Notes: generated by a model from the letters alone, not told the origin. 64,000 bases of DNA from JADFNO01 sp965369945 (GCA_965369945.1 CBDUST010000001.1:1-64000), one strand, 5' to 3'. Shown: positions 9,365-16,362, counted from the stretch's first letter. Numbers and translations are program-made.

Positions 9365-10705
9365 TTACTCCGCTGCGAAGAGCTTCTTGAGTTGCTTCTC
9401 CATGCCCGCTCGGCCGATGACGAGTACGGTGTCGCCGGTTTCGACCTTATCTTCAGCGCCGGGTACCCACGCTCGATCGCCCCGTCGGATCGCAGCCACG
9501 ATCCAGTTCGGCGTCAGCTTCACTTCACGGAGTGGTTTTTCGATCACTTCAGCGTCACGACCCACACGCACTCGAAAGGCATCGACTACGCCGTCCGCCA
9601 GCGACGACATCTTTTGTAACGGGCTCTCGTCGAGCGTTGCTAGGATTTCATCGGCGGCGACCAAGCTCGGACTGAACGCCAAATCAACGCCGATGTGATA
9701 CACCAAGTCGAGATAGTTGGCGCTTTGTAATACAGCGATCACGAGCGTGACACCCATGCTCTTGGCCAAGACCGACGCGATGATGTTGTCTTCATCGTCG
9801 GCGCGCAGCGCACCGAACACATCCGCCTGGCCGATGTGTTCCTCTTCAAAAATACTGCGGTCGGTTGGGTCGGCGTGGATGACGGTGATCCAGTCGAGCT
9901 TGTCGGCAAGCTCCGCCGCGCGCTCGCGATCTGTTTCAAATAGGCGGATTGAGAAATTGCGGTTGCGCAACGATCGGCAAAGCCACACGGCCATAGGCGT
10001 GCCACCCATCAAGACGATGCGTCGCCGGCCGAGCTTATCGTCGTGGAAGAGCTTGCGCGCTTCGGGGAAAGCCGTCGCATTGCCCACGAGTACCACGGTG
10101 TCGTCCTTCTCAACGGTGCTGGTGGCGATGGGAATAAACGCCTGTCGCTGGCGTGTGATGGCGGCGAGCCGGGTACCCTCCGGCAGGTTCAGTTCCGCCA
10201 GCGGTTTGCCGATCGCTGGGGCGCCACTACTCACCGGGAACTGCTGCATCTGGATCGTGCCTTGGCCGAAGGATTCGATCGCCAGAGCCGCGGGGTTGCG
10301 CAGTTTGCTGGCGATGACCATAGCAGTTGCGTACTCCGGGCAGATCAAACGATCGATGGACAGATGCTGCTGATAGTCAAACCCACGCTGCGAGATGAAT
10401 GCGCCGTGATGAACGCGAGCGATGCTCTTGGCGGCGCCAACGGCTTTGGCGATCGTCGCCGCGAGCATGTTCACCTCGTCTCGACTGGTGGCGGCTACCA
10501 GGAGATCAGCCTGGGGTGCGCCGGCCTCGCGCAAGACCTCCGCGTCCACGCAATTGCCGCAGAAAGTCGCTACATCGAGGGTGTCGGCGATGGCCCGCAA
10601 CCGATCAGGATCGGAGTCGATGACCGTAATATCGTTGTCCGCGGAGGCGAGCACTTTAGTGGCATGGCTGCCGACCTGTCCCGCGCCGCAAATGATCACT
10701 TTCAT
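9365..10705 (-). CDS. trkA: Trk potassium uptake regulatory subunit TrkA
   Basis: 446 aa, cytoplasmic. It has the duplicated layout of TrkA: RCK_N 1 (GAGQVGSHATKVL, then VIDSDP as the acidic end of strand 2), RCK_C 1, RCK_N 2 from about residue 230 (GGTPMAVWLCRSL) and RCK_C 2 at the end (WVPGAEDKVETGDTVLVIG). The first Rossmann unit keeps the GxGxxG nucleotide-binding motif; the second has GGTPMA instead, so it may bind nucleotide poorly. It gates TrkH in response to nucleotides. First gene of the trkA-trkH(-SLC13) unit. Confidence 0.93.
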   Translation of the reverse strand: MKVIICGAGQVGSHATKVLASADNDITVIDSDPDRLRAIADTLDVATFCGNCVDAEVLREAGAPQADLLVAATSRDEVNMLAATIAKAVGAAKSIARVHHGAFISQRGFDYQQHLSIDRLICPEYATAMVIASKLRNPAALAIESFGQGTIQMQQFPVSSGAPAIGKPLAELNLPEGTRLAAITRQRQAFIPIATSTVEKDDTVVLVGNATAFPEARKLFHDDKLGRRRIVLMGGTPMAVWLCRSLRNRNFSIRLFETDRERAAELADKLDWITVIHADPTDRSIFEEEHIGQADVFGALRADDEDNIIASVLAKSMGVTLVIAVLQSANYLDLVYHIGVDLAFSPSLVAADEILATLDESPLQKMSSLADGVVDAFRVRVGRDAEVIEKPLREVKLTPNWIVAAIRRGDRAWVPGAEDKVETGDTVLVIGRAGMEKQLKKLFAAE

Positions 10706-11027
10706 GGGTTGGTTCTCTCAAGCCGGCAGCAACATGTTGCCGCCCCAGTGCCATCCTCTTTAGCTGGTGGATCAGTTTGATCCCGCAGCCGACCGTACCA
10801 ATCCTCATGCCGACGCCAAAGGGGGGATAGTAACCCGGTGGGGCGCGACGGCAAGCGGTGGGGGTGGATGTCGGTTCTTGCGCTACTGTGCGCGGGCTCG
10901 CTGCCACGTTTGCCCAAGCAGGAAGCTTGAGCGTATAAGTCGATCCATCGCTGACTCGAATCAAGATCGTCTTCGCCACGACCGATAAGCGTGTTGGTAA
11001 GTTGCTGATTTCACGACGGAGCAGCTG
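10706..11027. other. Intergenic region between divergent trkA and the GT-A-like gene
   Basis: 322 bases between two diverging start codons. A 12-bp palindrome, GCAACATGTTGC (10729-10740), lies 24 bases before the trkA start and could be an operator or a small leader hairpin. I looked for a c-di-AMP riboswitch, which often precedes trk/ktr genes, and saw no convincing core. GGAG ends seven bases before the plus-strand gene at 11028. Confidence 0.4.
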
Positions 11028-11663
11028 ATGAGTGTCTTAGTTTGTGTCCCGACCACCGGTGATATTCGCAGCGAAACGGCTGAGGTCGCGCTGGCCATCT
11101 GTGCCAACCATACCGGGGGTGCGAGCTTTCGAACCGTCCGAGCGCATCCAACCGATCGGTGCCGGAACCTCTGCGTGCAGGAGTTTTTGCAATCACCCCA
11201 TTCGCACCTGTTGTTCCTCGACAGCGACGTGATTCCGCCCGTTGACTGCTTGGAGGTGATGCTCAGCGTTGGTCGGCCTGTTGTTTGCGGTATCTACCCG
11301 TTGGTGATCGAGAATGTGCTATGCACGTCGGTGGCGAGAAAGCTCGCGCCTAACACGTACGGTTTTCTGCACGACTTCCCGGATGGCCCGTTCGAGATCG
11401 ATGCGGCCGGGATGGGATGCTGTCTGATCGCGCGCGAAGTGTTCCAGCAGATCAATGATCCCTGGTTCAAATTTGAGGTGCGACCCGACGGAAACATGAC
11501 CGGCGAAGACATTTATTTCTTCGAACGCTGTGCGGAGGTGGGAATCCGCCCGATCGTGGTTCCCCAAATAATGTGCGAGCATCACCGCGCAGTGAATCTC
11601 CTCGGTTTGTACCTGGAATTCCGCGTGCTTCGCCGAGAGAAGAAATTGCGGCAGGCAGCGTAG
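11028..11663 (+). CDS. GT-A-fold glycosyltransferase-like protein
   Basis: 211 aa, soluble. The opening MSVLVCVPTTGDI, the helix PTDRCRNLCVQEFL and LLFLDSDVIPP (residues about 62-72) are the nucleotide-sugar half of a GT-A fold, with DSD as the metal-binding DxD-type motif. Later GMGCCLIAREVF and GEDIYFFERCAEVG match the acceptor-site acidic motif of family-2-like transferases. It is shorter than most GT2 enzymes, as in small proteins of phage and bacteria that keep only the catalytic core. Sugar and acceptor are unknown. GGAG precedes the ATG by seven bases. It stands alone between divergent and convergent neighbours. Confidence 0.7.
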   Translation: MSVLVCVPTTGDIRSETAEVALAICANHTGGASFRTVRAHPTDRCRNLCVQEFLQSPHSHLLFLDSDVIPPVDCLEVMLSVGRPVVCGIYPLVIENVLCTSVARKLAPNTYGFLHDFPDGPFEIDAAGMGCCLIAREVFQQINDPWFKFEVRPDGNMTGEDIYFFERCAEVGIRPIVVPQIMCEHHRAVNLLGLYLEFRVLRREKKLRQAA

Positions 11664-11711
11664 GGGTGCAACATTTCAGAGCCGGGAATACGCTCGGGTC
11701 TTTCAACAGCC

Positions 11712-12830
11712 CTATCCCTTGACGAAGCGTACGCAATAGATCGGTGGGAGATGGTTGGACACGCATTGCCAGGCGTCGCCTTGATCTTGTGAAACCCACA
11801 ACGAACCGGTAGTCGAGCCGAAGGCGAGCGTGTTGCCGGTCTCATCCACGTCCAGTGCGTGCCGAAACACGAGGTCGTAAGCATGTTCCTGCGGCAGACC
11901 GTCGGTCAGTTGCTCAAATGATTCGCCGCCGTCTGAGGTGCGCGTGACAACCAGTTTGCCATCCACCGGGATGCGATGTTCGTCCTTCACCGCCGGAACA
12001 AACCAAGCGGTCTTTGGATCGGCTGGGTGGACAGCCACGGCAAATCCGAACGTGGAAGGCTCGACGTCCGTGATCTCCTGCCAGGTTTTCGCGTTGTCAG
12101 TCGTGCGGAAGATGCCGTTGTGATGCTGCACCCATAGGTGATCGGGCGCATCACGACATCGCACGAGAATGTGTGGATCTTGAATAACCGGGTCTAACGC
12201 TTGTTCGGCAGGCATGTACTCAGCACGCATTCCTTCGCCATTACATTCCCACGAATTACCGGCATCTGTCGTTCGCCATACACCTCCGCACGAGACGCCG
12301 ACAAGCATGTGCGCCGAGTCACGCGGGTCAACACAAACAGAGTGGATGCCAGGATAGTCGTATCCGCCGCCGAACCATTGTTGTCTGCGCGGATCATCCC
12401 ATAGGTTGCGGTTCAACTGCCAACTGTCGCCGCCGTCGTCGGAGCGAAACAGTCCGCCGGGCAACGTCCCGCACCAATACACGCCGGCCTCGTCCGCGCC
12501 GCCCGGCTGAAGTTCCCAAATCAGCTCGGTGCTCCAAGGCGTGACGATGCTCGACATGGGATTCGGCTTCTCCTCATAATCATCCGGCTTCTCAGGATAC
12601 GTTGGTGCTGCACACTCCTGCCAAGTTGCGCCGCCGTCGCGCGATCGATGCACCTTACAGCCGAAGTGGCCATGCCCCAGCGCTGCGAACATCGTCCCGT
12701 CGCGCGGATCGTGCATGACCAACGAACAATGGTCGGCCAGAAAGTTCGTCTGCGATATCGACCATCGCCTCCCGCTGCGCGTGACCGTGAACAGCCCCTT
12801 TCTCGTTGCAACAAACATGCGATCGCTCAT
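11712..12830 (-). CDS. BNR-repeat beta-propeller protein (sialidase/sortilin-like), cytoplasmic
   Basis: 372 aa without a signal peptide (MSDRMFVATRKGLFTV). It contains Asp-boxes SRDGGATW, SDDGGDSW, TTDAGNSW, TTDNAKTW, TSDGGESF and SQDQGDAW, enough for a six- or seven-bladed propeller. Such proteins are routinely labelled exo-alpha-sialidase, but the arginine triad of true sialidases is not evident. GGAGA lies seven bases before the ATG. It follows the MoaD/ThiS-like gene by 30 bases on the same strand, so the two are very likely one operon, which suggests a shared but unknown job. Confidence 0.8.
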   Translation of the reverse strand: MSDRMFVATRKGLFTVTRSGRRWSISQTNFLADHCSLVMHDPRDGTMFAALGHGHFGCKVHRSRDGGATWQECAAPTYPEKPDDYEEKPNPMSSIVTPWSTELIWELQPGGADEAGVYWCGTLPGGLFRSDDGGDSWQLNRNLWDDPRRQQWFGGGYDYPGIHSVCVDPRDSAHMLVGVSCGGVWRTTDAGNSWECNGEGMRAEYMPAEQALDPVIQDPHILVRCRDAPDHLWVQHHNGIFRTTDNAKTWQEITDVEPSTFGFAVAVHPADPKTAWFVPAVKDEHRIPVDGKLVVTRTSDGGESFEQLTDGLPQEHAYDLVFRHALDVDETGNTLAFGSTTGSLWVSQDQGDAWQCVSNHLPPIYCVRFVKG

Positions 12831-12860
12831 GTGTTCTCCTTTGGCACCATTCCCAAACTC

Positions 12861-13130
12861 CTAACCCCCGGAGAGCGCTTGCAAGACTTCCACTGTCCCA
12901 TCCTGTGGAACTGGATCAGTTAATCCGATGCGATCGGTGATCTGTCGACTATCGACGAAGATCACCATATGTTTGCGCAGCCCGCCTTGATCGTCCAGTA
13001 CGTATCCGCGCGCTGACGGGTTGGCAGCGAAATACGCTTCCATGACAGTCCGGACCGTCCCACCTTGTGCGTCCCCTGATGGACACTCGACATGGCGTTG
13101 AATGTTGTCAGTGAACCGAACGTGTGGCAT
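12861..13130 (-). CDS. MoaD/ThiS-family ubiquitin-like sulfur-carrier protein
   Basis: 89 aa from the ATG at 13130 (MPHVRFTDNIQRHV). An upstream in-frame start at 13193 would add 21 residues with no match to the fold. The order of segments fits a beta-grasp sulfur carrier: a strand, a helix TVRTVMEAYFAANP, LRKHMVIFVDSRQI, VPQDGTVEVLQALSGG. The chain ends in the Gly-Gly tail that such carriers need for adenylation and thiocarboxylate formation. Known members work in molybdopterin, thiamine or cysteine synthesis. No moaE, thiG, E1-like or cysteine synthase gene is nearby; the only close partner is the propeller gene at 11712-12830. Confidence 0.8.
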   Translation of the reverse strand: MPHVRFTDNIQRHVECPSGDAQGGTVRTVMEAYFAANPSARGYVLDDQGGLRKHMVIFVDSRQITDRIGLTDPVPQDGTVEVLQALSGG

Positions 13131-13256
13131 GTGTGTCCCAAGATGTTGCTTCGAACCGTGATCGTGGCGGACTGAGGCTATGACTGGTGGCATCGATCGT
13201 CAATCGCCATGGTTTCGCCGCCGGACATTCCAGACGAGCGATACATCGAGGCGTCG

Positions 13257-13841
13257 CTAGAGGCGTTGAAGCACTGGAACAAGCCGTCGTCCGCGCCGCG
13301 TGAGTCGATACGACGTTGTTGGAGGATACTGATCGACGATCCGACGCTCGATCAGGCCCGTGCGCAGCAATTCCTTCAGGCCAAGTGTTAACGCTCTGGA
13401 GGTGATACCCGGAAGTATGCGCTTCAGTTCACCGAAGTGCTCAACTCCTCCTGCGAGGGCCAGTGTGATCGGCATTGACCATTTACGAAGCGCGGTTCGT
13501 TGAATGCCCATGTTGCGCATTATGGCCATGAGTCGTACGCAAGTCGGCCCCAGCTTCTCACCACGCCGTGTGAGTAGATATTCCGGCCGCAGGGGGTGGC
13601 CATAGCCGGGGTTGCGCGCAATCCAGCCATGCTCGATCAATTCATCGACGGTCGCGCGTAGTGATTCTCGACTCACGCCGAGGCGGTTGACAAGCGTGAT
13701 TGCTTTTGCGCCGCGGTCTTTATACAGCTCAGCCAGCACGGGAACCGCCCAGCGTCGGTGAAACAGCGCCGCCAGATGCGACAGCACTCGAGCGTGGCGG
13801 TTTCTAGGGACGGGATCGTTGTTGCGGTTATTCGCGCTCAT
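13257..13841 (-). CDS. Transcriptional regulator with two HxlR-like winged-helix domains
   Basis: 194 aa. Domain 1 (about residues 18-95) has the wHTH pattern VNRLGVSRESLRATVDELIEHGW and a wing ending YLLTRRGEKL. Domain 2 (about 108-190) is a closer HxlR match: KWSMPITLALAGGVEHFGELKR, GITSRALTLGLKELLRTGLI, TTSYRLTRRGRRL. Each domain repeats the other's layout, so a monomer could mimic the usual HxlR dimer. The redox-sensing N-terminal cysteine of many HxlR proteins is absent. The start has no Shine-Dalgarno; its ATG overlaps the stop of an upstream 82-codon frame (ATGA), suggesting translational coupling. Five promoter/palindrome modules upstream all point at this gene, so autoregulation through those palindromes is likely. 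Confidence 0.8.
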   Translation of the reverse strand: MSANNRNNDPVPRNRHARVLSHLAALFHRRWAVPVLAELYKDRGAKAITLVNRLGVSRESLRATVDELIEHGWIARNPGYGHPLRPEYLLTRRGEKLGPTCVRLMAIMRNMGIQRTALRKWSMPITLALAGGVEHFGELKRILPGITSRALTLGLKELLRTGLIERRIVDQYPPTTSYRLTRRGRRLVPVLQRL

Positions 13842-14086
13842 TTGACGGCCCGTATCGGGGTCGGTTGGTTTATGGCAAGGCGCTCTGGGCGCGCTTCAAC
13901 GGTCGCTGGGCAGCGAAAACCTCTGGGCGCGACCATCGAGTGAGCAGGTGATGCCCAGGCCGCCGGCCGGGGCTGTTGGCCCGTCGGCCCAAAGCACCGC
14001 GCAGTTGGCCCATCCGTAGACAGCACCAAAACGACTGTCTCTTTGTTGGAACTCTTTTCCTGAACCGGCAGGTAGCTGCTTAACAT
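13838..14086 (-). CDS. Possible leader peptide gene, translationally coupled to the regulator
   Basis: Open frame of 82 codons. Its ATG lies about 6 bases after the predicted start of the transcript from promoter module 1, so it would be read as a leaderless mRNA. It ends in TGA that overlaps the ATG of the regulator by four bases. The first 20 residues (MLSSYLPVQEKSSNKE) resemble those behind module 3 (MLSNYLPIQATSSSKE), but the differences are mostly amino-acid changing and the rest is low-complexity and rich in Pro, Ala and Arg. It may be translated only to deliver ribosomes to the regulator, or be fortuitous. Confidence 0.3.
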   Translation of the reverse strand: MLSSYLPVQEKSSNKETVVLVLSTDGPTARCFGPTGQQPRPAAWASPAHSMVAPRGFRCPATVEARPERLAINQPTPIRAVK

Positions 14087-14088
14087 AT

Positions 14089-14127
14089 TTATATTGCTAA
14101 TATAAAAACAGTTCAATGGTCAGTCAA
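14089..14127 (-). promoter_or_regulatory. Promoter/operator module 1 (nearest the regulator)
   Basis: Minus-strand -35 TTGACT (14122-14127), 17-base spacer, -10 TATATT (14099-14104). A palindrome TTATATT-GCT-AATATAA (14089-14105) covers the -10 box and the predicted start site near 14092. A protein bound there would block transcription towards the regulator. ATG at 14086. Confidence 0.75.
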
Positions 14128-14397
14128 CTGGATCGGGCTTGAAGACTCTCGGACGGCGAAGTACGGCGAAGTACGGCGAAGTGCGGCGAAGTGCGGCGAG
14201 GCGCGGGGAAGAGCAGCGAAAGGGGTGCGGGGCCGGGTTCGCGCCGCCGGCCGTTGGTTGGCGTGGTTCGCGCCGCCGGTCGCTGGCCCATCGACACGGA
14301 GCACCGGCCGAGCGGTCGGTCCATGGGCGCAGAGTACCGAGCGGGCGCCGGGCGGACACCTTACTTTGCCTAAGGATTCGGAAACCGCTTGACATAT

Positions 14398-14436
14398 TTA
14401 TAATGGTAGTATAAAAATAAGACAATCGTGTGTCAA
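14398..14436 (-). promoter_or_regulatory. Promoter/operator module 2
   Basis: Minus-strand -35 TTGACA (14431-14436), 17-base spacer, -10 TATACT (14408-14413): near-perfect sigma-70 consensus. Overlapping palindrome TTATAAT-GGT-AGTATAA (14398-14414), six of seven positions paired. ATG at 14395. Confidence 0.75.
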
Positions 14437-14662
14437 GTGAAACGAGCAGGAAATCTCTCGGTTGGCGACGAGCGACGACAGGGGCATCCGCCAGGACGCG
14501 TGCCGCTGGCCGTTGGTTGGCGCGGCTCGCGCTGCCGGCTAATCGGTGGCACATAGACACAGAGCGCCGGCCGAGCCGTTGGTCCATGGGCGCAGAGCAG
14601 CGAACTGATTTTCTCTTTGCTGGAACTCGTTGCCTGAATTGGCAGGTAGTTGCTTAACATAT

Positions 14663-14701
14663 TTATATTGCTAATATAAAAACAGTTCAATGGTCAGTCA
14701 A
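14663..14701 (-). promoter_or_regulatory. Promoter/operator module 3
   Basis: Identical to module 1, 574 bases upstream of it: -35 TTGACT (14696-14701), -10 TATATT (14673-14678), perfect palindrome at 14663-14679, ATG at 14660. Confidence 0.75.
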
Positions 14702-14971
14702 CTGGATCGGGCTTGAAGACTCTCGGACGGCGAAGTACGGCGAAGTACGGCGAAGTGCGGCGAAGTGCGGCGAGGCGCGGGGAAGAGCAGCGAAAGGGGT
14801 GCGGGGCCGGGTTCGCGCCGCCGGCCGTTGGTTGGCGTGGTTCGCGCCGCCGGTCGCTGGCCCATCGACACGGAGCACCGGCCGAGCGGTCGGTCCATGG
14901 GCGCAGAGTACCGAGCGGGCGCCGGGCGGACACCTTACTTTGCCTAAGGATTCGGAAACCGCTTGACATAT

Positions 14972-15010
14972 TTATAATGGTAGTATAAAAATAAGACAAT
15001 CGTGTGTCAA
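14972..15010 (-). promoter_or_regulatory. Promoter/operator module 4
   Basis: Identical to module 2, shifted by 574 bases: -35 TTGACA (15005-15010), 17-base spacer, -10 TATACT (14982-14987), palindrome at 14972-14988, ATG at 14969. Confidence 0.75.
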
Positions 15011-15373
15011 GTGAAACGAGCAGGAAATCTTTCGGTTGGCGGCGAGCGCCGACGAGCGCCGACGAGCGCCGACGAGCGCCGAACGGAGCATCCGCCAGAA
15101 CGCGCGCCGCCGGGCATTCGTTGGCGTAACACGTGCCGCCGGCCGTTGGTTGGCGCGGTTCGCGCCGCCGGCTGATCGGTGGCGCATAGACGCAGAGCAC
15201 CGGACGGCTGCTGGCCCTTCGACACAGAGCACCGGCTGAGCGGTTGCCTCGTCACCCAGAGCAACGGCTGAGCCGTTGGTCCGCAGGTGCAGGGCAGCGA
15301 GCGGGCGCGGACGTCTGGCAGATATCGTTCTTGCCCATTTGGCCGACATTTCGGAAGAAGCCGCTTGACATAG

Positions 15374-15412
15374 TTATACTGGTAGTATAAAAACTAGTCA
15401 ATGGTGTGTCAA
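15374..15412 (-). promoter_or_regulatory. Promoter/operator module 5 (farthest from the regulator)
   Basis: -35 TTGACA (15407-15412), 17-base spacer, -10 TATACT (15384-15389). The palindrome TTATACT-GGT-AGTATAA (15374-15390) is perfect. The flanks differ from modules 2 and 4, so it is an older copy; the boxes and the symmetry are kept. ATG at 15371. Confidence 0.75.
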
Positions 15413-15421
15413 GTGGTTCAG

Positions 15422-15687
15422 GCTGGGTATCTATATTTCGCTGGCGTGTCCGTGTGGTGTTGGAGCATCAGCGCGGCGCTCGATCCAGCCGATCGTGCTC
15501 TATGCAAGCGATCGCGCTCGATGCAACCGATCGTGCTCGATCCAGCCCGTCGCGTTGGAGCATCTGCACGGCGCTGGAGGTTACCCATCGCGATGGAGTA
15601 TCCACTATTGCACCGGAATATTCCGATCGCACCGGAGCATCGCATGACAGTCGAGTATCCACATGGCGATCAACTTTGCGCCTATGG
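15422..15687. repeat. Degenerate tandem array of 18-20-bp units
   Basis: About 13 head-to-tail units, most exactly 19 bp, with a consensus near nTGGAGYATCnnnnnnGCG (for example 15460-15478 and 15555-15573). A sub-group (15479-15554) reads CTCGATSCARCCGATCGYG. The phase holds for about 250 bases with only one-base slips, although single units match each other at only half to three quarters of positions. Nineteen is not a multiple of three, so it is not a protein repeat. It lies between the promoter array and the VOC genes. Confidence 0.65.
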
Positions 15688-15804
15688 GCGAACAACGATA
15701 TTGGCCCACGTTTGGCATTCGCCATGATTCAGAGTCTGAATGCAGCGATCTGCTGCTTGTCCCACAAGATTGGTTCAACTCTCTCGGCGGCGACGAGTGT
15801 GAGC

Positions 15805-15840
15805 CCGGTACGACCGGTACGACCGGTACGACCTGAACGA
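15805..15840. repeat. Four 9-bp units, CCGGTACGA
   Basis: Three exact copies and one imperfect copy, ending 35 bases before the first VOC gene. Could be a binding site series for that operon or slippage DNA. Confidence 0.6.
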
Positions 15841-15875
15841 TTCTTGCCATCATCTGAACGATAAAGGAGCGTCCC

Positions 15876-16304
15876 ATGACAGCCCAATCAACCTCAACAC
15901 CCGCAGATCTATCAGCGCGGGCGGCTGTATTGAACTATAACGGAGGCTTGACCTGCGCGGTGCATGTCAGCGATATCGATAAGTCGATCGCGTGGTATCA
16001 AGACGTGCTTGGCTTCAAGTTGATGTATCACATCAAGGAAATGGGATGGTGCGAGATGGCCACTCCTGTGGCTCGCGTGCAGCTGGGGCTTTCGCAAGTC
16101 GAACAACCCAAGGTGACCGGCGTGACGCTGACTTGGGGTGTCAAAGACATCGAATCCGCGCGCAACACACTCGAGGCGGATGGTGTACGATTCGACGGGC
16201 CGACGCAAGAAATCCCCGAAATGGTCAAACTGGTCACTTTCTACGATCCGGATGGCAATACCTACATGTTGTACGAGAGCCTTTCTAACGAATTGCCGGG
16301 GTGA
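15876..16304 (+). CDS. VOC (glyoxalase/bleomycin-resistance-like) family protein
   Basis: 142 aa. A single VOC module of two beta-alpha-beta-beta-beta halves: LTCAVHVSDIDKSIAWYQDVLGF, then VKDIESARNTLEADGVRFDGP and VTFYDPDGNTYMLYES. The glutamate that normally follows DPDGN as third metal ligand is replaced (TYMLY), so it is probably not a classical metal enzyme. Substrate unknown. Start ATG at 15876 with AAGGAG about ten bases upstream. It is the first gene of a pair with the paralogue at 16363; the stretch before it is the repeat array described above. Confidence 0.85.
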   Translation: MTAQSTSTPADLSARAAVLNYNGGLTCAVHVSDIDKSIAWYQDVLGFKLMYHIKEMGWCEMATPVARVQLGLSQVEQPKVTGVTLTWGVKDIESARNTLEADGVRFDGPTQEIPEMVKLVTFYDPDGNTYMLYESLSNELPG

Positions 16305-16362
16305 ATGAGGGTTGTTGGTAATTGGTAATCGGTAGTTATTGGAGAATGAAAAGGAGAGTCTC

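Larger units (their letters stand above)
14077..15030. repeat. Tandem direct repeat with 574-bp period
   Basis: Bases 14077-14456 recur, apparently without change, at 14651-15030. Sequence on either side of the identical core is similar but diverged, so a partly repeated region was duplicated again recently. Inside lie short arrays: a 10-bp unit CGGCGAAGTR (14155-14200 and 14729-14774), a perfect 10-bp unit GACGAGCGCC (four copies, first base varied, 15041-15080), and imperfect units of about 33 bp containing CAGAGCACCGG (15186-15300). No transposase, terminal inverted repeat or target duplication was seen. The 2-kb interval 13842-15875 contains no recognisable conventional gene. Confidence 0.85.
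14120..15371 (-). other. Four short open frames, one behind each of promoter modules 2-5
   Basis: Each module has an ATG 12 bases after its -10 box. The frames run 14395-14120 (91 aa), 14660-14433 (75 aa), 14969-14694 (91 aa, identical to the first) and 15371-15252 (39 aa). Three of the four stop at a TGA in or beside the -35 box of the next module. The peptides are Arg/Pro/Ala-rich, and modules 2 and 3 share REPRQPTA in the same frame. No domain is recognisable. Whether they are translated is unknown; the low complexity argues for caution. Confidence 0.3.

Noticed and set aside
10656..10979. 107-codon frame overlapping the trkA start
   Set aside because: The first 25 residues look protein-like, but the rest is low in pattern and overlaps trkA out of frame. 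GTG start without ribosome-binding site.
10706..10980. c-di-AMP riboswitch before trkA
   Set aside because: Expected because of the gene context, but the conserved core sequences could not be found. Only a 12-bp palindrome is there.
883..12830. True sialidase activity for the two BNR proteins
   Set aside because: Asp-boxes show the propeller fold only. The catalytic arginines and Tyr/Glu pair of sialidases were not recognisable.
14077..15030. Insertion sequence or transposon
   Set aside because: No transposase frame, no terminal inverted repeats and no target-site duplication could be found around the repeat units.
14113..15349. Long Arg/Pro-rich frames crossing several promoter modules
   Set aside because: They are by-products of GC-rich repeats. 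Starts lie inside promoter boxes and the translations lack any domain pattern.
14089..15412. Plus-strand promoters TTGACA-TATAAA in the same modules
   Set aside because: Spacing is only 15 bases and modules 1 and 3 have TTAACA, whereas the minus-strand boxes have exactly 17 bases in all five copies. Weak divergent activity cannot be excluded.
14077..15687. Possible CRISPR array
   Set aside because: The direct repeats are either 574 bases apart or joined head to tail without unique spacers, and no cas gene is present.
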